From Fusobacteriales bacterium (GTDB taxonomy: Bacteria > Fusobacteriota > Fusobacteriia > Fusobacteriales > Leptotrichiaceae), in contig JAITVW010000185.1 in NCBI GenBank assembly GCA_031285605.1, positions 1 to 12,473 on the forward strand: 12,473 nt of DNA, given 5' to 3'. The notes under the pieces are model-generated. The model had not been told where the DNA came from, ran no database searches, and was given only the letters and a program-made list of their open reading frames with translations. Of this stretch, positions 1 to 5,449 are shown one piece after another (within the stretch, counting starts at the first letter, position 1; each line of letters begins with the position of its first letter). A program made the translations under genes and the position numbers.

Positions 1-723
1 TATGATGCTACAGAAGCAGGGCGGCTTCCTGATTTGATAGATGATTTATCGGCACTCAGAATCAAGGGATATGGAGCAAATGCTGTAAAGCTTTTGATCT
101 ATTACGATCCTGATGAACCGGCAGAAATAAATGATATAAAACATGCTTTCATAGAAAGAGCGGGGGCAGAATGTAAAGGCATAGATATACCGTTTTTTCT
201 GGAACCTGTCACATATGACAGTAAAATAGCAGATGCTAAAAGCATAGAATATGCAAGAATAAAGCCCCGTAAAGTAAAGAACACAATCAAGGAGTTCACA
301 AAACCGCAATATGGCATAGATGTACTGAAACTGGAAGTACCGATAAATTTACACTTTACAGAGGGATATACAGATGGAGAAATAGCTTATACTAAAAAAG
401 AATCCATAAAGTATTTTCAGGAAGCAGCTGATTTTGCTGCACTGCCTTTTATATATCTTAGTGCCGGTGTAACAGCCGAACAGTTTCGTGAGACAATAAA
501 GCTGGCAGCTGAAGCCGAGACTCCTTTCAGCGGTGTACTCTGTGGAAGAGCAACATGGCAGAATGGTGTGAAAGTGTACATAGAAAAAGGTTTACAAGGA
601 TTGACGGAATGGCTGAGAACAGAAGGTAAGCAGAATGTTCTTGAGCTTAATAATATTTTGGAAAAAAGTGCAGTACCTTGGTGGAATACTTATGGAGGAC
701 TGGAAAAAATAGAAGTAAAATAA
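1..723 (+). CDS. lacD: Tagatose 1,6-bisphosphate aldolase, class I (LacD), 5' end outside window
   Basis: Cleaves D-tagatose 1,6-bisphosphate to dihydroxyacetone phosphate and glyceraldehyde 3-phosphate in the cytoplasm, the last step of the tagatose-6-phosphate route for lactose/galactose. The frame is open from base 1 (YDATEAGRLPDLIDDL...), so the TTG at 34 is not the true start and roughly 85 N-terminal residues of a ~325-residue family lie outside. The 240 visible residues match LacD along their length: the AVKLLIYYDPDE strand, DIPFFLEPVTYD, and VLKLEVPIN, which carries the Schiff-base lysine (visible residue 110, codon 328-330; Lys205 in streptococcal LacD). Further on are IYLSAGVTAEQF and GVLCGRATW, the phosphate-binding end of the barrel. 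It ends at a terminator, so it is a separate unit from the mannoside operon. No other tagatose-pathway gene is visible here. Family call is firm; in-vivo substrate is inferred. Confidence 0.93.
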   Translation, partial: YDATEAGRLPDLIDDLSALRIKGYGANAVKLLIYYDPDEPAEINDIKHAFIERAGAECKGIDIPFFLEPVTYDSKIADAKSIEYARIKPRKVKNTIKEFTKPQYGIDVLKLEVPINLHFTEGYTDGEIAYTKKESIKYFQEAADFAALPFIYLSAGVTAEQFRETIKLAAEAETPFSGVLCGRATWQNGVKVYIEKGLQGLTEWLRTEGKQNVLELNNILEKSAVPWWNTYGGLEKIEVK

Positions 724-729
724 TAAATA

Positions 730-760
730 AGGACTGTCATTTTTTTGCAGTCCTGTTTTT
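730..760 (+). terminator. Rho-independent terminator after lacD
   Basis: A 7-bp stem, AGGACTG (730-736) with CAGTCCT (748-754), encloses an 11-nt T-rich loop and is followed by GTTTTTG. It starts 7 nt after the lacD stop codon. Confidence 0.85.
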
Positions 761-817
761 GTATAAAAAATTATTTTTGAAAATAATAAAAAAGTCTCGA
801 AATTAAAGAGGAAAACT

Positions 818-919
818 ATGTTTCACGATTCGGCTAAGCGAGTAATATACAACCTTTTTTACAAAATATATCAGCAGAATAAATTGTCAGACTTAATATT
901 GAGAATAATAATTTTTTAA
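818..919 (+). CDS. Possible 33-residue ORF, unknown
   Basis: An ATG at 818 follows AGAGGA (807-812) and opens a 33-codon frame (MFHDSAKRVIYN...) ending at TAA 917-919. It is rich in aromatic and basic residues and has no domain I recognise. It may be a real small protein, the 5' stub of a decayed gene, or chance. The support is only the SD-like sequence and the locally different base composition at its 5' end. Confidence 0.2.
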   Translation: MFHDSAKRVIYNLFYKIYQQNKLSDLILRIIIF

Positions 920-931
920 ATTTTTCAGATA

Positions 932-960
932 TATTGTAAAGAATTAATAAGTTTACAATA
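932..960. promoter_or_regulatory. Inverted repeat A, possible operator
   Basis: TATTGTAAA (932-940) and TTTACAATA (952-960) are perfect 9-bp inverted arms around 11 nt. The right arm overlaps a possible -35 box (TTTACA, 952-957). The half-sites TTGTAAAGAA and TTTACAATAA recur in repeat B. It may bind the PRD-type activator encoded just downstream (inference). Confidence 0.5.
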
Positions 961-980
961 ATAAATATATCTTTTATAAA
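952..980 (+). promoter_or_regulatory. Promoter-like pair PA
   Basis: TTTACA (952-957), 17 bp, TATAAA (975-980). If used, transcription would start near 987, inverted repeat A would cover the -35 box and repeat B would lie just downstream, a layout typical of repression. This competes with the pair at 1102-1130. Confidence 0.35.
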
Positions 981-999
981 AAAGGACTTCTGAATATTT

Positions 1000-1021
1000 T
1001 TGTAAAGAAATTTCTTTACAA
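1000..1021. promoter_or_regulatory. Inverted repeat B, perfect 22-bp palindrome
   Basis: TTGTAAAGAAA (1000-1010) is followed directly by its reverse complement TTTCTTTACAA (1011-1021), with no mismatch and no spacer. It shares both outer half-sites with repeat A; the two centres are about 64 bp apart, close to six helical turns. No T-run of terminator type follows, so a protein-binding site is more likely than a terminator. Confidence 0.55.
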
Positions 1022-1101
1022 TAAGTATTGTTTGAGAAAAATAAAAAGAATTTTTTTTACCCCTTAATTTCTTTTCACTAATTCATGAAAAACTTTAAAT
1101 C

Positions 1102-1130
1102 TTGGTAAATATGTAAAATAAAGGTATAAA
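1102..1130 (+). promoter_or_regulatory. Likely operon promoter PB
   Basis: TTGGTA (1102-1107), 17 bp, TATAAA (1125-1130). The start point would be near 1137, giving a leader of about 24 nt that contains the GGAGGTG ribosome binding site. The poor -35 box fits an activator-dependent promoter, with repeat B about 125 bp and repeat A about 190 bp upstream. Confidence 0.5.
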
Positions 1131-1160
1131 TTAAACGGAGTATACGGAGGTGTCTAAAAA

Positions 1161-3251
1161 ATGAGTTTAAAACAAAGACATATAGAAATATTAAATCTTA
1201 TTTTTCAAAATGACAAAATTATGGATATAAAATATATCTCTGAATATTTCCAGGTTTCCGAAAGAAGTATCAGATATGACATAAAGGAGATAAATGAGGA
1301 ATTCATAAACAATAAAAATACTAATATCATAGAAATGGAAGAAGGAAAACTGGTTTCTAACATAAATAAAGAGGAGCTGACTTCTCTTATAAAAAATATA
1401 CTTCCGCAGAAATATATTTTTACAAGTGAGGAAAGAATAGAGATACTTCTTCTGGAAATACTTCTTTTCAGAGAAAAATTTACCCTTCAGGTTCTGTCTG
1501 ATGAACTGCTGATAAGTAAAGCAACCCTCAGAAAAGACATAAAGGATATGAATGAAAAAATAAAAGAATTCAATGTAAAAATAGACATTAACAATAATCA
1601 GGGATATATGCTTACAGGTGAAGAAAGCAGCATAAGGCAGCTGATGATAAATATACTTCATAAATACGGCGGTTTTATCGAGGAGACAGAAAAAGAAGAT
1701 ATAAACAATCTGCAAATAGTGAAACTTTTGATTTTTGAAAAAAAGAAAAAATATTTTCAAAATGAGCGTATAAACCTTTATAAGAGCATTCTTTTGAAAA
1801 TACAGCAGAAAACAAAAAAAATAATAACAGACGAGGCTTATGACGCCCTTTTACTGAATATGATTATTACAAGCATACGAAACAGGAACAGACATTTTAT
1901 AACAGATGATATAAGCAATTCAAATTTCATAAAAGGAACTGAAGAATATAAGATAATAAAAGAAATTTTTCAGAACGAGGATATAGATTACAGAGAAAAA
2001 GACCTGATAATATTTACGGATTTTTACACAGGAGCTTATTCATACAATACAAAATTTTCTTTTTATCTAAACTGGATGAAAATAGAAACACTTGTGGGAA
2101 GGATACTTGAAGACGCGGCAAAAGTGTTTGACATTAATTTCAAAAATGACCGGATACTGATAAAAGAGCTGATAAATCATGTGAAGCCTGCGATTTACAG
2201 AATAAAAAACAAGATGAGTCTGAAAGTTTCCATACTTGAAGATGTAAAAGCCGAATATGCTGATCTTTATGAAAAAACAAGAGTAAGTCTGGGAGTAATA
2301 AATGAATTTCTGGATGAAAATATAGATGAAGATGAAATTGCCTTTATTACAATAATGTTTAAAAGGGCAATAAACAGAAATCAGGAAAAACTTATGGGCG
2401 AAGAAAAGAGGAATATTCTTCTGGTATGCGGCTTGGGATACAGCAGTTCACAGTTTCTTGCCGAGAATATAAATGAAAGATTTGAAGTAAATATTGTAGA
2501 TATAATTCCGTTTAATCAGCTGGAAAATTTTGAATACATAAAGTCGGTGGATCTGGTAATATCCACGATAGATATAGAGATGGAAGGGATAGAAGCAGTA
2601 AAGGTAAATCCTATACTTCAAAAAGAGGACATTGAGAAGCTGGAGGAATATGCATTAACCAGAAAGTCGGCAAAAATCCCTATATCAAAAATTTTGAAAG
2701 TAATAAAAGAAAATAAACATATAGAAAACGAAGCATTTATTATAGAAAATATCAAAAAACAGCTGAAAGAATATGTAAAAAATGATGTTGAAACAGAAAA
2801 AACCTCTAATTTTCTGGAGCTGTTGGATGAGAGAAATACAGCACTGAATGTAGATCTAAAAAGCTGGGAGGAAGTGATTGAGTATTCGGGAAAGCTCCTT
2901 TTGGATTCAGGGTATATTGTTTCTGAATATATAGAGGAGATGAAGGAGCAGATAAGAAATTTCGGGGATTATGTAGTAATGGGCAGCAATACTATTCTTC
3001 CACATGGGAAACTAAATGAAAGTGTAAAAAAGACGGGTTTCAGCTTTGTTTCATTAAAAAATCCCATTTCATTTTTCGGTTCGGAAATAAAAATAGCCAT
3101 ATGTCTGGCATCTGTGGCTAAACATGAACATATAAATGCAATACTTGAATTAAATAATTATTTCAGAGATTCTGAATTTGAAAAAGAACTTTTAAAAATT
3201 AATACAAGAAAGGAACTAGAAAATTTTTTGACAAATAGGAGGAATAGATGA
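1161..3251 (+). CDS. PRD-domain transcriptional activator (MtlR/ManR/LicR class) with EIIB and EIIA domains
   Basis: A cytoplasmic regulator of 696 residues controlled by PTS phosphorylation; it probably activates its own operon. Domains in order: HTH_11-like (about 5-60), a second Mga-type HTH (about 80-140), PRD1 (about 190-295), PRD2 (about 305-405), GatB-like EIIB (about 408-495, VCGLGYSSS, Cys423) and a fructose/mannitol-type EIIA (about 550-690, ILPHGKL, His615). Of the four PRD histidine positions only the first of PRD2 is kept (His340 in LINHVKPAIYRI). The others read Asn233 (LLLNMII), Phe288 (IIFTDFY) and Met399 (FITIMFKRAI). The spacing matches Bacillus MtlR, where the PRD2 histidine receives the activating HPr phosphate. 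Its stop overlaps the EIIA start (ATGA), so the two are translationally coupled. Class is firm; inducer and targets are inferred. Confidence 0.92.
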   Translation: MSLKQRHIEILNLIFQNDKIMDIKYISEYFQVSERSIRYDIKEINEEFINNKNTNIIEMEEGKLVSNINKEELTSLIKNILPQKYIFTSEERIEILLLEILLFREKFTLQVLSDELLISKATLRKDIKDMNEKIKEFNVKIDINNNQGYMLTGEESSIRQLMINILHKYGGFIEETEKEDINNLQIVKLLIFEKKKKYFQNERINLYKSILLKIQQKTKKIITDEAYDALLLNMIITSIRNRNRHFITDDISNSNFIKGTEEYKIIKEIFQNEDIDYREKDLIIFTDFYTGAYSYNTKFSFYLNWMKIETLVGRILEDAAKVFDINFKNDRILIKELINHVKPAIYRIKNKMSLKVSILEDVKAEYADLYEKTRVSLGVINEFLDENIDEDEIAFITIMFKRAINRNQEKLMGEEKRNILLVCGLGYSSSQFLAENINERFEVNIVDIIPFNQLENFEYIKSVDLVISTIDIEMEGIEAVKVNPILQKEDIEKLEEYALTRKSAKIPISKILKVIKENKHIENEAFIIENIKKQLKEYVKNDVETEKTSNFLELLDERNTALNVDLKSWEEVIEYSGKLLLDSGYIVSEYIEEMKEQIRNFGDYVVMGSNTILPHGKLNESVKKTGFSFVSLKNPISFFGSEIKIAICLASVAKHEHINAILELNNYFRDSEFEKELLKINTRKELENFLTNRRNR

Positions 3252-3685
3252 GTACAGGACTATTAAAAAAAGAGAATATAATTTTAGACATGGATACAGA
3301 AAAAAAAGATGAAGTAATAGTCAGCTTAGCGGGAAAACTTGAAAAGGAAGGAATAGTTACTAATTTTGACGGTTTCTTAAAAGATATATATGCCCGTGAA
3401 GAAATGGACAATACTGCAGTGGGCTTTGGCGTGGCTATCCCTCATGGGAAGTCTGAATGGATAAAAGAAGCAAGACTGGCTTTTGCAAGACTTACAAAGG
3501 AAATAAACTGGGGAGACGAGGATGAGTATGTAAAATATGTATTTCTAATAGCGGTTCCTGCCGGAGAAGCATCAAAACACATAGAAGTACTTGCCGGTCT
3601 TTCACAGAAAATTCTTGATGAAAAGTTCAGGGAAAAACTAAATGCAGCAAGTCTTGAGGAAGTTTTAGAAATGATAAACGGTTAA
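3248..3685 (+). CDS. PTS EIIA, fructose family (PTS_EIIA_2)
   Basis: A cytoplasmic phosphocarrier that takes phosphate from HPr and passes it to the separate EIIB encoded next. All 145 residues form one EIIA domain of the fructose/mannitol type. The active-site histidine is His66 in GFGVAIPHGKS; downstream LIAVPAGEASKHIEVLAGLSQ is the usual conserved helix. The start is fixed by AGGAGG at 3237-3242, five bases before ATG, and by the 4-base overlap with the regulator's stop. It is a stand-alone protein, whereas in E. coli MngA the IIA, IIB and IIC parts are fused. It could also phosphorylate the regulator's EIIB domain (inference). Confidence 0.93.
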   Translation: MSTGLLKKENIILDMDTEKKDEVIVSLAGKLEKEGIVTNFDGFLKDIYAREEMDNTAVGFGVAIPHGKSEWIKEARLAFARLTKEINWGDEDEYVKYVFLIAVPAGEASKHIEVLAGLSQKILDEKFREKLNAASLEEVLEMING

Positions 3686-3732
3686 TAAATATAATAATTT
3701 ATAAAAAACAAATTTAGCAGGAGGAAAGAAAT

Positions 3733-4032
3733 ATGAGTAAAAAAATAGTAGCAGTTTGTGCTTGTCCTATGGGTCTGGCGCACACATTTATGGCAGCGGA
3801 TTCTTTAAAAAAGGCAGCGGATGAATTGGGGTATGAAATAAAAATAGAAACTCAGGGAGCAGATGGAATTCAGAATGAACTTACAAAAAAGGACATAAGA
3901 GAAGCAGATGCAATAATACACGCTATTGCAGTAACACCGCAGGAAGTGGAAAGATTTGACGGATATGATGTAAATGAAGTATCTTTGAAAGAGGCAATTA
4001 GAAATGCCAAAGAAATATTAGAAGAATGCTGA
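3733..4032 (+). CDS. PTS EIIB, fructose family
   Basis: A small cytoplasmic protein (99 residues) that accepts phosphate from EIIA on Cys11 and transfers it to the sugar as it is imported. The signature VCACPMGLAHTFMAA (8-22) is the fructose-type IIB phosphorylation site; the usual CPTG reads CPMG here. IETQGADGIQNELT (38-51) and the C-terminal helix complete the domain. AGGAGG at about 3719-3724 precedes the ATG. A 47-nt gap separates it from the EIIA gene with no terminator, which supports one operon. Confidence 0.93.
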   Translation: MSKKIVAVCACPMGLAHTFMAADSLKKAADELGYEIKIETQGADGIQNELTKKDIREADAIIHAIAVTPQEVERFDGYDVNEVSLKEAIRNAKEILEEC

Positions 4033-4132
4033 TTCTTTACTAAAAAAAGTTTTTTTAATTAAATTGGCGGATATAGAGATTTTTAACATTATCAGTAAAT
4101 AAAAACTGAAATTATATATAGTGGAGGAAACT

Positions 4133-5311
4133 ATGGAAAAAAAGAAGAAAAATAATAAAGTGATTAAAGAGCTTTATAAACACGTGATGACGGGAATTTC
4201 GTATATGATACCCGTATTGATAATGGGGGGACTAATCGGAGCATTTTCTCAGATAATACCTTATGTAATTTATAAAGTAGATCCTGCAGTATCTATTGCA
4301 GATGCAGTGGCTTCGGGTCAGTTTACAGGATTTTCTCTTATGTTAATGAGACTCGCAGATATAATGTCTAATTTCGGATTTACATTGTTCAGTTTCGCAA
4401 TACCAATGTTTGCAGCATTTACTGCTAACTCAATAGGCGGAAAAACAGCACTGGCCGGTGGGTTTATCGGTGGATATATAGCTAACAAGCCAGTATCAGT
4501 GCTGAAATTTATTGACGGAAACTGGGAAGGCGTAACACCTGTACCGTCAGGATTTTTAGGGGCTATATTAATAGCTTTTGCAGTAGGATATTGTGTAAAG
4601 TTTTTGAATAAGAAAATACAAATGCCTCATAAATGGCTTGCATTTAAGAGTACATTTCTGATACCTTTATTATCTTCGTTTTTCTGTATGGTTTTAATGG
4701 TTTTTGTTCTGACTCCTGTAGGAGGATGGCTGAATCTTCAGATAAGAGCTGTACTTGAAGCAGCAGGAAATGCCGGGCAGCTTGTTTATTCGTTTGTGCT
4801 TGCAGGAACAACGGCTTTTGACCTTGGAGGACCTGTAAATAAAGCAGCAGGATTCGTAGCATTAGGATTCACTACAGAAAAAATACTTCCTATTACAGCA
4901 AGAACAATAGCAATAGTAACACCGTCAATAGGTCTTGGATTGTCAACACTGATTGACAGAAGACTGGTAGGAAGAAAAGTATATGAAGATGAATTTTATG
5001 AATTAGGAAAAACATCTATGTTCCTTGCATTTATGGGGATTTCTGAAGGCGCTATACCATTTGCCCTTGAAAGACCGAGCTTTACTATTCCTTTATATGT
5101 GGTAGGCTCTATAATAGGAGCTATGTCAGGTGTTATACTGGGTGCAGAGCAATGGTTTCCTGAATCGGCGATATGGGCATGGCCTCTTGTAAAGAATTTG
5201 GGAGTATACATGCTTGGTATACTAATAGGTGCAGTAATTATAGCAGTAGTAAATGTATACTACAGAAATAACCTTATTAAAAAAGGAAAATTGGTAATAG
5301 ACGAAGATTAA
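4133..5311 (+). CDS. PTS EIIC, fructose family permease
   Basis: The membrane channel subunit (392 residues) that imports the sugar while EIIB phosphorylates it. It has about nine or ten hydrophobic segments after a lysine-rich cytoplasmic N-terminus. Fructose-family IIC motifs are present: TGISYMIPVLIMGGL (about 20-34), FDLGGPVNKAAGF (Asp230 region) and GISEGAIPFA (Glu305). A frame starting at GTG 4121 exists, but that GTG lies in the ribosome binding site itself (GGAGG 4123-4127), so ATG 4133 is chosen. A 100-nt gap after the EIIB gene has no convincing terminator. With the GH38 enzyme downstream the likely substrate is mannosylglycerate or a related alpha-mannoside; fructose itself is less likely. 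Confidence 0.92.
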   Translation: MEKKKKNNKVIKELYKHVMTGISYMIPVLIMGGLIGAFSQIIPYVIYKVDPAVSIADAVASGQFTGFSLMLMRLADIMSNFGFTLFSFAIPMFAAFTANSIGGKTALAGGFIGGYIANKPVSVLKFIDGNWEGVTPVPSGFLGAILIAFAVGYCVKFLNKKIQMPHKWLAFKSTFLIPLLSSFFCMVLMVFVLTPVGGWLNLQIRAVLEAAGNAGQLVYSFVLAGTTAFDLGGPVNKAAGFVALGFTTEKILPITARTIAIVTPSIGLGLSTLIDRRLVGRKVYEDEFYELGKTSMFLAFMGISEGAIPFALERPSFTIPLYVVGSIIGAMSGVILGAEQWFPESAIWAWPLVKNLGVYMLGILIGAVIIAVVNVYYRNNLIKKGKLVIDED

Positions 5312-5319
5312 TATTAAGT

Positions 5320-5348
5320 TTACCCCTCTTGAATTATGAGAGGGGTAA
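5320..5348 (+). other. Strong hairpin without T-run between the IIC and mannosidase genes
   Basis: TTACCCCTCT (5320-5329) pairs with AGAGGGGTAA (5339-5348), 10 bp with a 9-nt loop, starting 9 nt after the IIC stop. No T-run follows, so alone it is not an intrinsic terminator. It could stabilise the 3' end of an upstream transcript or mark a processing site. Confidence 0.6.
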
Positions 5349-5361
5349 TTAACAACCGGAA

Positions 5362-5410
5362 AAAGAGGCAGAATGTAAAACCGAGTTTTATAGCACCGGT
5401 CTGCCTTTTT
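5362..5410 (+). terminator. Intra-operon terminator or attenuator with nested hairpin
   Basis: An outer stem, AAAGAGGCAGA (5362-5372) with TCTGCCTTTTT (5400-5410), has 11 pairs including one G-T. Nested inside is TAAAAC-CGA-GTTTTA (5376-5390). CCGG occurs both before the stem (5356-5359) and at the end of the loop (5396-5399), allowing an alternative fold. A T-rich tail (TTTTTATATTTC) follows the GC part of the stem. It ends about 28 nt before the mannosidase ribosome binding site, so it could set a lower mannosidase level or be relieved by a signal. I do not recognise a known RAT or riboswitch consensus. Confidence 0.5.
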
Positions 5411-5449
5411 ATATTTCAAAGAAATATACAATCAAACAAAGGAGAAAAT

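Larger units (their letters stand above)
724..1160. other. 437-bp AT-rich control region before the mannoside operon
   Basis: This gap holds the lacD terminator, one possible 33-codon ORF (818-919), two inverted repeats with shared half-sites (932-960 and 1000-1021), two promoter-like pairs (952-980 and 1102-1130) and the regulator's ribosome binding site GGAGGTG at about 1147-1153. I see no RNA gene and no T-box or riboswitch pattern. The stretch 825-842 is visibly richer in G+C than the rest. Confidence 0.6.

Noticed and set aside
34..723. TTG 34 as the true start of lacD
   Set aside because: The frame is open to base 1 and the residues before TTG match the LacD family, so the gene starts outside the window.
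1191..1760. Long minus-strand frame inside the regulator gene
   Set aside because: Phe/Tyr/Ile-rich shadow of an A-rich gene; no ribosome binding site and no domain.
4042..4056. A7-G-T7 hairpin between the EIIB and EIIC genes
   Set aside because: A stem of only A-T pairs with a minimal loop is too weak to call a terminator in this AT-rich DNA.
4121..4132. GTG start for EIIC at 4121
   Set aside because: The GTG is part of the Shine-Dalgarno sequence that serves ATG 4133.
5336..5449. N-terminal extension of the mannosidase from ATG 5336
   Set aside because: The extra 38 codons run through two hairpins, have no ribosome binding site and do not resemble GH38; ATG 5450 with AAAGGAG fits the family N-terminus.
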